From NCBI GenBank assembly GCA_012798135.1, contig JAAZNU010000039.1:62001-126000 (forward strand): a stretch of 64,000 nucleotides of DNA, read 5' to 3'. The translations under genes were made by a program, and so were the position numbers. Positions within the stretch are counted from its first letter, which is position 1; every line of letters starts with the position of its first letter. The notes under the pieces are model-generated. The model was given only the letters and a program-made list of their open reading frames with translations. It did not search any database and was not told the DNA's origin. This DNA comes from Veillonellaceae bacterium. Lineage in GTDB: Bacteria; Bacillota_C; Negativicutes; UBA1444. Below, one piece after another: positions 8,693 to 16,755 of this stretch.

Positions 8693-9373
8693 ATGACGTT
8701 TGATTTTCATACGCACTCTTTCTTCAGCGACGGAGTATTGTCACCGATTGAATTGATTCGTCGCGCCCATGTTGCCGGCTATCGGGCCATCGCGGTGACC
8801 GATCACGTCGGTTTGGCCGATATGGAATCGACAATCCGGGAAGTGGCCAAAGACTGCGCCATGGCGGAAAAGTACTGGGGAGTCAAGGCTCTGCCCGGCG
8901 TGGAACTGACGCATGTACCGGCCGCGGCCATTAATGATTGCGCACGACAAGCCAAATCTTTCGGCGCCCGAATTGTCGTAGTGCATGGCGAGACTCCCGT
9001 AGAGCCGGTTGAAGCGGGAACCAACCGAGCCGCTTTGATGTCGTCATATGTCGATGTTTTGGCTCACCCGGGGTTCCTGACAACCGAGGAGGCGCAAATC
9101 GCCGTAGTCAATGATATTTTTTTGGAAGTAACTGCCCGGGGCGGCCATTGCCTAACGAATGGGCATGTGGTGAAGGTTGGCCTGGCTGTGGGCGCCAAGC
9201 TGCTGGTCAACAGCGATTGTCACACACCGGACAATCTGATGAAAGAGGGGTTTGCCGCCAAAGTCGCCCAAGGCGCCGGCATTCCGGTGGAAATACTGGA
9301 ATCGGTTTTACTCGATCATCCGATGGAACTGCTGCGACGGTTGGAAAAATCGGAAAGAAACGCGAATAATTAA
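8693..9373 (+). CDS. PHP-domain metal-dependent phosphoesterase
   Basis: The product is 226 aa and consists of one PHP domain. Metal ligands are visible in FHTHSFFSDG (His6, His8, Asp13), AVTDHVG, LAHPGF and NSDCHT. Proteins of this kind are annotated as histidinol-phosphatase-like or nucleotide phosphoesterases; the real substrate is unknown. ATG 8693 follows CAGGGGATCAGG. The gene is followed by the RDD gene with a 29-bp gap and may be cotranscribed with it. Confidence 0.85.
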   Translation: MTFDFHTHSFFSDGVLSPIELIRRAHVAGYRAIAVTDHVGLADMESTIREVAKDCAMAEKYWGVKALPGVELTHVPAAAINDCARQAKSFGARIVVVHGETPVEPVEAGTNRAALMSSYVDVLAHPGFLTTEEAQIAVVNDIFLEVTARGGHCLTNGHVVKVGLAVGAKLLVNSDCHTPDNLMKEGFAAKVAQGAGIPVEILESVLLDHPMELLRRLEKSERNANN

Positions 9374-9402
9374 TAATTCATGAAAGGCAGGGAAAATCCA
9401 CT

Positions 9403-10194
9403 ATGATTTGCCCTAACTGCGGCCGGGACAACCCGGCGAACGCCTACTACTGCCAAACCTGCGCGACGCCTTTGATGCCAGCCGTGCAGCCGCCCCCGGC
9501 GCCTGGCTATGGTTATCCGCCGCCACAACCACAGGCTGTTTATCCCGCCGGCTATGAACCGAGCCATTACGCCAGTATCGGGCGACGCTTTTTAGCGGCA
9601 CTGATCGACGGAATTATCCTGGGCATCCCCATTGGCATCATTTCTTCCGTATTAAGCGCCATGATGGCGGTACGAGTCATTCATCGCAGCAGTCGGGATA
9701 CCTCTTTTAATCCTGGGCTGGCCGCTGACACAATCGGTACTTTTTTCGCCGGCTTTGGAATGATCATGATCATCTCTTTTTTGCTGACGTGGGCCTACTT
9801 TGCCTTGATGGAAAGTTCCGGCTGGCAGGGAACCGTCGGCAAAAAAGTTATGGGAATTCAGGTAACCGATCTAAACGGTGGCAGAATCAGCGTAGGTCGG
9901 GCGACAGCCCGTCTCGCCGTCAAAGCCTTTCTCAGCGGCTGGTTCCTGATCGGATACATCATGGCGTTCTTTACGCGGCGAAACCAAGCTTTGCACGATC
10001 TCATCGCCGGCACGCTCGTCCTGACGCGCCAACCTGAATATCCGGCTTATCCCGCGTATCCTCAAGCGCAGCCCGGCTATCCTAACTACACTGCGCCGCC
10101 GCAACAGCCAACCTACGCCGCATCATGCCCCAGCTGCGGCGCCGTGCTGCAACCCAACTCCAAATTTTGCAGCAATTGTGGAAGAAACCTCTGA
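9403..10194 (+). CDS. RDD-family membrane protein with zinc ribbons at both ends
   Basis: The product is 263 aa. A zinc ribbon opens the protein (CPNC then CQTC) and is followed by a Pro/Tyr/Gly-rich linker. An RDD domain follows, with about three membrane segments and the family's Arg/Asp signature (RRFLAALIDG, GTVGKKVMGIQV and HDLIAGTLV). A second Pro/Tyr-rich linker leads to another zinc ribbon (CPSC, CSNC) at the C-terminus. RDD proteins are little understood; some have been linked to ion transport. The duplicated cytoplasmic zinc ribbons suggest protein or nucleic-acid contacts. The start is ATG 9403. Confidence 0.8.
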   Translation: MICPNCGRDNPANAYYCQTCATPLMPAVQPPPAPGYGYPPPQPQAVYPAGYEPSHYASIGRRFLAALIDGIILGIPIGIISSVLSAMMAVRVIHRSSRDTSFNPGLAADTIGTFFAGFGMIMIISFLLTWAYFALMESSGWQGTVGKKVMGIQVTDLNGGRISVGRATARLAVKAFLSGWFLIGYIMAFFTRRNQALHDLIAGTLVLTRQPEYPAYPAYPQAQPGYPNYTAPPQQPTYAASCPSCGAVLQPNSKFCSNCGRNL

Positions 10195-10247
10195 TCGCTC
10201 AAATCGCCTAAGCAACCCGAACGCGTGAATAGTGCCAGGAGGGGATT

Positions 10248-11132
10248 ATGGTGAATCCAGCCACAACGATTTTTCGTCAAATCGTCCTGCTGTTACTGGT
10301 TAGCCTGCTCCTGATGTTTACCGCAGCCTGCGGCGGCAGTTCCAAAAGTGAAGCGCCGCGGCCGGCCGCCCAGCCCGTTGCCAAAACTGCCGCGCCCGCC
10401 GCCAACGGCGGCGCCGGCAAACCGATGACCGAGCTTCGCAAACTCATCGAAACGGCGCAGCTTACGTTGGAAACCAAAGACCTGCCGGCAACGGAAAAGC
10501 AGGTAATGGACCGCTTGAACAACCGCAAGGGCATCGTCAGCTCCTCCAACATCACGCTGGATGGAAACGGCCGACGCAACGGTAATTATACCTTGCGGGT
10601 TCCTGCGGGCCAATTGCAACCTTTCCTACAGGAACTCGCCGAATTACCGAATGTGATCGTCCGACAGCGGAGTCTGGCCGTTCAGGATGTCACGGAAGAA
10701 TATATCGATATCAACGCCCGCCTTGAGAATATGCAACGGCAAGAAAAGCGATTGCGGGAAATCTTGGCGACCGCCACTACGGTGGAAGATATCCTAAAGG
10801 TTGAAAAAGAGCTTGCCGCCGTGCGGACCCAGATCGAAAGCCTAACGGGGCGTTTGAAAGCATTAACCGGCAAGATCGAACTGTCGACGGTCCAACTGCG
10901 AATCAGCGAAGTCGTCGTCATGACGGAAACTAATTTCTGGGGAAAACTTAAAGGAATCCTGCGCGACAGTTGGGTAGCCGCGGGCGACGTCGTTTTGTAC
11001 ATTATTGCAACAATCATCGTGCTTTCGCCGCTGGCCCTTCTGGTCGCCTTACTCTGGTGGGTTTGGCAACGCCGGCAAAAAGCAAAACAGACCGGACGGA
11101 TCAATATCCCGCCGCCGGAACCCCCGAAATAG
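10248..11132 (+). CDS. DUF4349 lipoprotein
   Basis: The product is 294 aa. A lipoprotein signal (hydrophobic stretch then FTAAC, with the lipidated cysteine near residue 28) leads to an Ala/Pro-rich linker and a DUF4349 domain with a coiled-coil segment (about residues 150-215). A C-terminal transmembrane helix (about 245-270) and a basic tail follow. The protein would be anchored on the outer face of the cytoplasmic membrane. AGGAGGGG lies directly before ATG 10248; GTG 10251 has slightly better spacing. Its function is unknown. Confidence 0.8.
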   Translation: MVNPATTIFRQIVLLLLVSLLLMFTAACGGSSKSEAPRPAAQPVAKTAAPAANGGAGKPMTELRKLIETAQLTLETKDLPATEKQVMDRLNNRKGIVSSSNITLDGNGRRNGNYTLRVPAGQLQPFLQELAELPNVIVRQRSLAVQDVTEEYIDINARLENMQRQEKRLREILATATTVEDILKVEKELAAVRTQIESLTGRLKALTGKIELSTVQLRISEVVVMTETNFWGKLKGILRDSWVAAGDVVLYIIATIIVLSPLALLVALLWWVWQRRQKAKQTGRINIPPPEPPK

Positions 11133-11197
11133 GCAGGAAAATCAATTAGGCCCATGGAATATACTTAAGATTTCAGAGAGGGAGGACTGCGTAACTA

Positions 11198-12433
11198 ATG
11201 TACGAAGAAAGCAAATTGCATGGAAAAGTATTGGTCGCTCAAGGCGGCGGCCCGACAGCGGTCATTAATCAATCGATGGCGGGAGTCGTGCTGGAATCGC
11301 GCAAGTTCCCGCAAGTGACCCGAGTGTACGGCGCCATTAACGGCGTCAAGGGAATCGTCAACGAAGATTTTCTTGATCTCACCCAGGAAACAACTCACAA
11401 TCTCGAGCAGGTCGCCCTGACTCCTTCATCCGCATTGTTATCCACCCGGGATAAACCGGATGAAAAGTATTGCGATGCCATGTTTGAAGTGATGCGCGCC
11501 CATGACGTCCGCTATTTCTTTTATATCGGTGGGAATGACTCGTCCGATACGGTGCGGATCATCAATGAACGGGCCGAAAACGCCCATTATGATTTCCGGG
11601 CGATCCACATTCCCAAAACGATCGACAACGATCTGGTTTTGAATGATCATACCCCGGGCTATGGCTCCGCCGCCCGCTTTGTCGCGCAGGCATTCATTGG
11701 CGCCAATTTGGATAACCGCGCCTTGCCGGGTGTCTACATCGGCGTGGTCATGGGCCGACACGCCGGCTTTTTGACAGCGGCTTCGTCGATCGCCCAAAAA
11801 TATCCTACTGACGGCCCGCATCTGATCTACATGCCGGAACGAGCCTTCGACATGGACAAATTCCTGATTGATGTCAAAAAAATCTATGACCGCCTTGGTT
11901 GCTGCGTGATTGCCGTTTCGGAGGGGATTCAGGACCAAGAAGGCACGCCTATCATGTCTAAATTGCTGAACTGCGTTGAAAAAGATGCCCATGGCAACGT
12001 GCAGTTATCTGGAACGGGCATGCTCGGCGATCTCCTGGCGGAACAGATCAAATCAAAACTGAAGATTGGCCGGGTTCGTTCGGATACCTTCGGCTATTTG
12101 CAACGCTCTTTCTTCGGTTGCGTTTCTGATGTTGACCAGCACGAGGCTAGGGAAGTTGGTGAACGGGCCGTCCAATTCGCCCTATGGCACAATATGGACG
12201 GATCGGTGGTCATGGAACGCACGGGGTACTATTCGGTGGATTATCGCCTTGCCGCCTTAACGGACGTGGCGGGAAAAACCCGCCATATGCCCGACGAGTT
12301 TATCAACGCCGCCGGCAATCACATCACCGATGCCTTTAAGTTCTATCTCCGACCGTTATTGGGTTCCGGCTTGAGTTCCGCGACGCATTTGCGGGCGCCC
12401 CGGGCAGAAAAGATTCTCAAACGCAACGTATAG
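11198..12433 (+). CDS. pfp: Pyrophosphate-type phosphofructokinase
   Basis: The product is 411 aa of the PfkA fold. The phosphoryl-donor region reads GGND (residues 111-114) and the fructose-phosphate loop PKTIDND (139-145). In ATP enzymes the residue equivalent to Asp114 is glycine and the one equivalent to Lys140 is not lysine; the Asp plus Lys pair is the hallmark of PPi-dependent enzymes. MGRHAGFLTA and VSEGIQ are also conserved. It should reversibly phosphorylate fructose 6-phosphate with PPi, saving ATP, as is common in anaerobes. The start is ATG 11198 behind GAGGGAGG. A bidirectional terminator follows. Confidence 0.9.
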   Translation: MYEESKLHGKVLVAQGGGPTAVINQSMAGVVLESRKFPQVTRVYGAINGVKGIVNEDFLDLTQETTHNLEQVALTPSSALLSTRDKPDEKYCDAMFEVMRAHDVRYFFYIGGNDSSDTVRIINERAENAHYDFRAIHIPKTIDNDLVLNDHTPGYGSAARFVAQAFIGANLDNRALPGVYIGVVMGRHAGFLTAASSIAQKYPTDGPHLIYMPERAFDMDKFLIDVKKIYDRLGCCVIAVSEGIQDQEGTPIMSKLLNCVEKDAHGNVQLSGTGMLGDLLAEQIKSKLKIGRVRSDTFGYLQRSFFGCVSDVDQHEAREVGERAVQFALWHNMDGSVVMERTGYYSVDYRLAALTDVAGKTRHMPDEFINAAGNHITDAFKFYLRPLLGSGLSSATHLRAPRAEKILKRNV

Positions 12434-12458
12434 CACATACAAAACATAACGCCAACAA

Positions 12459-12513
12459 TAAAACAACCGCTGATTTGGTACCGGAAAAACCCGGCCGAAC
12501 AGCGGTTGTTTTT
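12459..12513. terminator. Bidirectional terminator between convergent genes
   Basis: AAAACAACCGCTG and CAGCGGTTGTTTT form a 13-bp stem (about 12460-12472 and 12500-12512) with A/T runs on both flanks. It serves the phosphofructokinase gene on plus and the zinc-ribbon gene on minus. Confidence 0.85.
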
Positions 12514-12543
12514 AGTTAAGTGAGTGAAAATCAACTTTAAACT

Positions 12544-13284
12544 TCAGCTTTTTTCGATCTTTTTCCGTAAAGCAGCCAGCGCCTGCTGCGCTTCTTTCAG
12601 GCGGGCTTGCGACTGGACGAAATACTCCTGTGAACGGCCGACCCAGTCGGGATTCGGTGGAGCCAGGGACAGCTTGCCGTCCAGATAATCCGCCATAATC
12701 AATGAAGATTTGCTAAGCAGGGAAAGGGCTTCTTTCAAAGGCATTGCAACTGCGCCAACTTCGGCGGAAATATCTGGCGGGAACGTCAACTGGGAAAGCA
12801 TGGCGTCACTGCCGTTATGGATAGAACGGTAATTTGCGGCAGTCCGTTTGGGATCGCCGGCAACATTGACTTTGCCGGTCTCGGCAATCAACTGGGTTGC
12901 TCGCTGAACACCCGCCGAAAGACTATTAAAGGCATTTTTAATGGCAATTCCGGATGAGTCCGCTTTGACTGCCGCAGGCGATCTTTGGGCGGATTCCGGT
13001 TGCAGGTCGACGGCATTCGTTTTGGGCTGCCCAAACGGAAATGACCAGCTAAATAATTCCGGTGACGAATAATACAGAAATGATAGGCCAAACGTTAAAC
13101 AAACAGCAAACAGGTACAGAACAATCCATTTTGTGATGGATGCCGCAGCCTGAACCGGTCGGCGAGGCGGCGGCTCAGCCGGCAACGGCTCCACGGCGCA
13201 CAAATATTCGACCCGTGTGCCGCATTGTTGACAAAACTTTTCGCGATGCGGGATTTCGTGCCCGCAATGACTGCAAAAATGCAA
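12544..13284 (-). CDS. Zinc-ribbon single-pass membrane protein of unknown function
   Basis: The product is 246 aa. It starts with a zinc ribbon (CSHC and CQQC within the first 22 residues), then a Pro/Arg-rich linker, one transmembrane helix (about residues 50-72) and an extracytoplasmic region that looks helical and ends in a coiled coil with a basic tail. The start is probably TTG 13284; no ATG lies nearby. The zinc-ribbon-plus-helix design resembles the RDD protein at 9.4 kb, but the outer domain matches no family I recognise. The gene stands alone, convergent with phosphofructokinase. Confidence 0.7.
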   Translation of the reverse strand: MHFCSHCGHEIPHREKFCQQCGTRVEYLCAVEPLPAEPPPRRPVQAAASITKWIVLYLFAVCLTFGLSFLYYSSPELFSWSFPFGQPKTNAVDLQPESAQRSPAAVKADSSGIAIKNAFNSLSAGVQRATQLIAETGKVNVAGDPKRTAANYRSIHNGSDAMLSQLTFPPDISAEVGAVAMPLKEALSLLSKSSLIMADYLDGKLSLAPPNPDWVGRSQEYFVQSQARLKEAQQALAALRKKIEKS

Positions 13285-13672
13285 GAAAGGTACACCACCA
13301 ATTAAAATCAGAATTGCAAATTTTGTTCGTTGAACTAATATTTATTTTATCATGTCTGAAACTTTTCGAGAAGCCGGCGCAGATCGATTTGAAAAATAAC
13401 GAAAAGTAACGAGCGCTATGTGAGATTTGAAGAAACTTCGCTCATTTACTTTACATAATATATATTATAGGACCTTATGGAAAGATGAAAAAAAGAAGCC
13501 CGGTGAATCACCGAGACTTCATTACGTATTTCGATTATCACGACTCTATACTTTCGCCTTCAAGGGTATCGATATTGCAAAATACTGTGGCTGTGTTAAC
13601 GTCGCAGCGTCAAGGCGGATTAACACTTATCTGCGAATCGTTGCGTCCTGTGCAACATCGCGAAAAAGCTGT
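13285..13672. other. 388-bp intergenic region without a supportable gene
   Basis: The region is AT-rich at 13300-13480. It holds a minus-strand terminator at 13488-13520 and, at about 13593-13626, a stem GTGTTA/TAACAC. Short open frames on both strands lack ribosome binding sites and recognisable products. About 150 nt lie between the yneA stop and its terminator, a long 3' untranslated region in which I see no riboswitch or known RNA. Confidence 0.6.
13488..13520 (-). terminator. Intrinsic terminator, minus strand, downstream of yneA
   Basis: Read on the minus strand, GAAGTCTCGGTG and CACCGGGCTTC form a stem (13495-13520) followed by seven T residues (13488-13494). It probably ends the yneA transcript. 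Confidence 0.75.
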
Positions 13673-14041
13673 TCAATACCGATCATTCATCGTATACCGC
13701 CAACCCGAATCCTGAATTCGTTTGACCGGCACTTTGATCACTTGCCCCGGCATAATGGTTTCGTTGGGAGAAAATCCATTTAGGCGGCGAATCGCAATCA
13801 CCTTTTCGCGGATATCTTCTTCTGGTTGCAGGATGCGTCCGGCTACGTTCCAAAGGGTGTCACCGCTGGTTATTCGATAGGATACTTCCTGTAAAGAATT
13901 TTGTTCAAGCACTTGTCTATAGATTCCGAACATATGCTCTGCGATACCCCCGGCAATACTAAAGGCTAAAATTAGGCAACTCAGGAGAATTACACAATCG
14001 TTGAAAAATTGTTGACGTTTTGCGTGTGCTTTTCTGCTCAT
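13673..14041 (-). CDS. yneA: YneA-type SOS cell-division inhibitor (LysM protein)
   Basis: The product is 122 aa. A basic N-terminus precedes one transmembrane helix (about residues 16-36), and a LysM domain (about 52-106, starting YRITSGDTLWNVAG) follows. This is the architecture of B. subtilis YneA, an SOS-induced suppressor of division, and the gene is divergent from lexA as in Bacillus. ATG 14041 follows AGAGGTGG. Its promoter carries a LexA box in the spacer, so LexA control is directly visible. Sequence similarity outside the LysM core is low in this family, so the call rests on architecture, position and regulation together. Confidence 0.85.
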   Translation of the reverse strand: MSRKAHAKRQQFFNDCVILLSCLILAFSIAGGIAEHMFGIYRQVLEQNSLQEVSYRITSGDTLWNVAGRILQPEEDIREKVIAIRRLNGFSPNETIMPGQVIKVPVKRIQDSGWRYTMNDRY

Positions 14042-14056
14042 TAGTTCGCCACCTCT

Positions 14057-14070
14057 CGAACATGTGTTCT
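14057..14070. promoter_or_regulatory. LexA box 1 (yneA leader)
   Basis: CGAACATGTGTTCT fits the Gram-positive LexA site (GAAC-N4-GTTC). It lies between the yneA -10 element and the yneA start codon. Confidence 0.85.
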
Positions 14071-14077
14071 TGGTTTT

Positions 14078-14106
14078 ATGTTACCATAGAACAAATGTTC
14101 TTGCAA
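14078..14106 (-). promoter_or_regulatory. yneA promoter with LexA box 2
   Basis: On the minus strand -35 TTGCAA (14101-14106) and -10 TAACAT (14078-14083) are separated by 17 bp. GAACAAATGTTC (14089-14100), a perfect GAAC-N4-GTTC site, fills the spacer, so LexA binding would block polymerase. Confidence 0.85.
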
Positions 14107-14124
14107 TACTTTTCGAAATATTTG

Positions 14125-14164
14125 CGAACAAACGTTTGCGATATTTCCTTTCACTTGTTATAAT
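14125..14164 (+). promoter_or_regulatory. lexA promoter with LexA box 3
   Basis: -35 TTGCGA (14136-14141) and -10 TATAAT (14159-14164) are 17 bp apart. CGAACAAACGTTTG (14125-14138), a LexA site with one imperfect half, overlaps the -35 element. This is the expected autoregulation of lexA. Confidence 0.85.
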
Positions 14165-14200
14165 GAATCATAAATACTTCCTGCAGGAGGTGCGCGGGTA

Positions 14201-14818
14201 ATGAGCAAGGCTACTTCTTTGAGCTCCAAGCAGCAACAAATATTGGATGTCATCCAGTTATCCATTCGCCAAAAAGGCTATCCGCCGAGCGTACGGGAAA
14301 TCGGCGAACTCGTCGGGCTAAAATCCCCTTCCACAGTTCACATGCATTTGAACAAACTGGAGGAACTTGGCGCCATTCGTCGGGAATCGGATAAAAACCG
14401 CGCGATTGACGTTGTCGGCGATGCACCGCTACGCAATGTTTCCATGGTTTCCGTTCCCTACGTTGGCCGCGTGACCGCCGGCCAGCCTGTCCTAGCTGTT
14501 GAAAACATCGAAGAAACATACCCAATGCCGGCCGATCTGGTTGGCGACGATAGCGTCTTTATGCTGAAGGTGGATGGCGACAGTATGATTCAGGCGGGAA
14601 TTTTCGATGGTGATTATATCATCGTGCGCGATCAGGACTCTGCACGCAACGGCGATATCGTGGTAGCGTTGGTCGACGGTGAAGAAGCCACGGTCAAACG
14701 GTTTTTTCATGAAAAGGATCGCATTCGCCTCCAACCGGAAAATGACCGTCTCTCCCCCATCTATTCCCGTGACGTGTCGGTGCTGGGAAAAGTGATCGGC
14801 GTTTATCGCAAGATGTAG
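14201..14818 (+). CDS. lexA: LexA repressor
   Basis: The product is 205 aa, the usual LexA length. An N-terminal winged helix (LexA_DNA_bind, residues 1-65) is followed by the S24 peptidase domain. The self-cleavage bond is Ala93-Gly94, with nucleophile Ser128 (GDSMIQ) and general base Lys166 (ATVKRF), so it should be cleavable in a RecA-dependent way. GGAGGTG lies upstream of ATG 14201. Sites for it are seen in its own, the yneA and the recA promoters. Confidence 0.98.
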   Translation: MSKATSLSSKQQQILDVIQLSIRQKGYPPSVREIGELVGLKSPSTVHMHLNKLEELGAIRRESDKNRAIDVVGDAPLRNVSMVSVPYVGRVTAGQPVLAVENIEETYPMPADLVGDDSVFMLKVDGDSMIQAGIFDGDYIIVRDQDSARNGDIVVALVDGEEATVKRFFHEKDRIRLQPENDRLSPIYSRDVSVLGKVIGVYRKM

Positions 14819-14860
14819 AAATTTTCTCCTTACGCTGCTCAGTGGTGTGTTCAAATTAAT

Positions 14861-14903
14861 AAAGACCGGATATGCGTAAATAAATACTCATATCCGGTCT
14901 TTT
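14861..14903. terminator. Bidirectional terminator between lexA and the VanW-type gene
   Basis: AAAGACCGGATATG (14861-14874) pairs with CATATCCGGTCTTT (14889-14902), a 14-bp stem followed by T on plus and flanked by A/T-rich sequence on minus. Confidence 0.85.
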
Positions 14904-14940
14904 GATAATTTATTGGCAATATCCCAAGTACGCTAGTACA

Positions 14941-16425
14941 CTATCGTTTAGGCGAAGTAACTGTTTCATTCAACGTGATGGTCCCGGCAGTCGTCGGTTT
15001 GGGTTTGCCAACGGCTGTACCCGATTTGGGCGGGTTAGCACTGGCCGTTGGTTTGGGCGTAGTTTCCGCTTGCGGTGGCAACCCTTTGGTGCCGACTTTG
15101 ATGATCCTGTTCACCGGGTCATAGTCATCCGTATATAACAATTGACTAACCTGTTTGCCTTTAATGGTGCGAACCCTGTAGGTGGAGACCCGGAAGCCTC
15201 GCTGCGGCGACTCATCAATAACTTCCTTGCCGGCTTCCAGAGTCGGATCCGGCTGTTTAATCTCCACCGGTTCGATCACCTTGTGAACGACATAGTCCAG
15301 CTCAATCGGCGGCGGCGCGTCTTTGGCATTTCCCAACACGGCAAAGGTAAGTTCGTCCTCCGCAACTGTCGCCTGCAGCAAGATCGGTCGCTTAAGGTTA
15401 TTGCGAAACTTAAAGTCGATCTGTCCATCCACCACGGTGGCGTCGAAGCCTAACGGAACGTAGCCAATCGCCCGGGCGTGATTGCTGCGGTCGACAATAT
15501 CCAGGTCAGCCAATAAAACGGCATTGTACAGGGTACTGCTGACTTGGCAGACTCCCCCGCCCCAATCAGGAACCAGTTTCCCATCCAAAATGACCGGCGC
15601 CATCAAAAATCCTTCCTTCTGGGTGCGATGGCCGACCACGTTATTGTATGAGAATACCTCGCCAGGTTTCAGCACTTTGCCGTTAATTCGACTGGCCGCC
15701 AGGCGAAGATTGGCGTTTCGGTCAGCATCCCAGGGCTTAAAATACGTCGAAAAGGAGGCCAGCACCGTATCGATTCCGACGAATTGTTCATCGGTCACTT
15801 GCGGCGGACGTTGATCAAACACCAATTTAATCGACGGCAGCAATTCCTGTGACGATGCTTTCAACGCCGCTTGGGCAATGGTCTGTTCAATATTGAGCTT
15901 GCGGCCGATGACCGCCGGTACGCGAACCACAGTGTTGTTTTTCAGCGAAACCCGCAGGGATGCATTAACCGGGTCCCGATCAGTTTGAGCAGCCAAGCCG
16001 GCAAGATAGCGGACCAATTTCTCCCGATTAAAATCTACCGTCGCCGGTATCCGGGAAATCGGTCGCTCTTGCCCCATCAATAAGGTTTGCCATCTCTGCA
16101 CGAAATTTTCGTCCCGGCCGGCCGAGTAGGCAGCGGCAATGCTGGCATTGACATCTATGGAAAAGTCGATGTCTTGCGGCCGAACTTGCCACAGACTCTC
16201 AGCGCCGGCAACCGCAATGGAGCGGACTTTCAATCCGTCGGCGGCCTGTCGCAGTTTAGTCGCCGCTTCGGCTGGATACAGCCCGCCAACATCCACATTG
16301 GCAACATGCACGCCCGGCAGAATCTTGGAGTCACGCAAAACCCACTGGTCCGCCGCCGTTAGGCCGATCAGTCCGGCTAACACCAGTCCCGCAACCGCCC
16401 AGATGATTTTATGTTTTCCTGTCAT
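14941..16425 (-). CDS. VanW-type cell-envelope protein with peptidoglycan-binding-like domain
   Basis: The product is 494 aa. An N-terminal signal anchor (about residues 5-25) is followed by a YoaR-like putative peptidoglycan-binding region with repeated ADG/VPAVIGR-type segments (about 35-210). A VanW domain (about 215-360, with GEVFSYNNVVG and GGGVCQVSSTLYNA) and a C-terminal region resembling a G5 domain come next, ending in a Pro/Thr/Lys-rich tail. ATG 16425 is preferred because GAGAGG precedes it; an upstream in-frame GTG at 16458 has no ribosome binding site. The biochemical function of VanW is unknown; association with the cell wall is inferred. Confidence 0.85.
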   Translation of the reverse strand: MTGKHKIIWAVAGLVLAGLIGLTAADQWVLRDSKILPGVHVANVDVGGLYPAEAATKLRQAADGLKVRSIAVAGAESLWQVRPQDIDFSIDVNASIAAAYSAGRDENFVQRWQTLLMGQERPISRIPATVDFNREKLVRYLAGLAAQTDRDPVNASLRVSLKNNTVVRVPAVIGRKLNIEQTIAQAALKASSQELLPSIKLVFDQRPPQVTDEQFVGIDTVLASFSTYFKPWDADRNANLRLAASRINGKVLKPGEVFSYNNVVGHRTQKEGFLMAPVILDGKLVPDWGGGVCQVSSTLYNAVLLADLDIVDRSNHARAIGYVPLGFDATVVDGQIDFKFRNNLKRPILLQATVAEDELTFAVLGNAKDAPPPIELDYVVHKVIEPVEIKQPDPTLEAGKEVIDESPQRGFRVSTYRVRTIKGKQVSQLLYTDDYDPVNRIIKVGTKGLPPQAETTPKPTASANPPKSGTAVGKPKPTTAGTITLNETVTSPKR

Positions 16426-16472
16426 GACATGCCTCTCATTGGCAACATGTTTCGCCACTTCCGTTTCTTGCG

Positions 16473-16721
16473 TCAGTTTTCATGATAGGCCAAGATCCAG
16501 GCCAACAGTGCGGCAACAATGCCTAAGAAAGCTAAAAGTATCTGCGTTTCCCGGTTTGGCCAGACTATGATCTGCGGTAAAACCAGCAGCGCACCATAAG
16601 AAAAAACTCCGCACCAAAAAAGGGCACGGAGGCTCACAGGCCACTTGAACCATCGGCGCATGAGCGAAACCAGCCAACTTACCGATACAACCGCTAGCAG
16701 AGCAAAAATCCAATAAAACAT
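16473..16721 (-). CDS. Small membrane protein, three predicted helices
   Basis: The product is 82 aa from ATG 16721 (GTG 16724 is one codon further upstream). Hydrophobic segments lie near residues 2-22, 32-54 and 60-78. No clear ribosome binding site is seen, and I do not recognise the family. It lies between ynbB (34 bp upstream) and the VanW gene (about 50 bp downstream), so it is probably read through from ynbB. Confidence 0.55.
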   Translation of the reverse strand: MFYWIFALLAVVSVSWLVSLMRRWFKWPVSLRALFWCGVFSYGALLVLPQIIVWPNRETQILLAFLGIVAALLAWILAYHEN

Positions 16722-16755
16722 CACTTTTTATTCGACGGAGAACTAAAAAAATCCT

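Noticed and set aside
13427..13783. Plus-strand open frame running into the yneA region
   Set aside because: No ribosome binding site, overlaps yneA on the other strand and crosses a minus-strand terminator.
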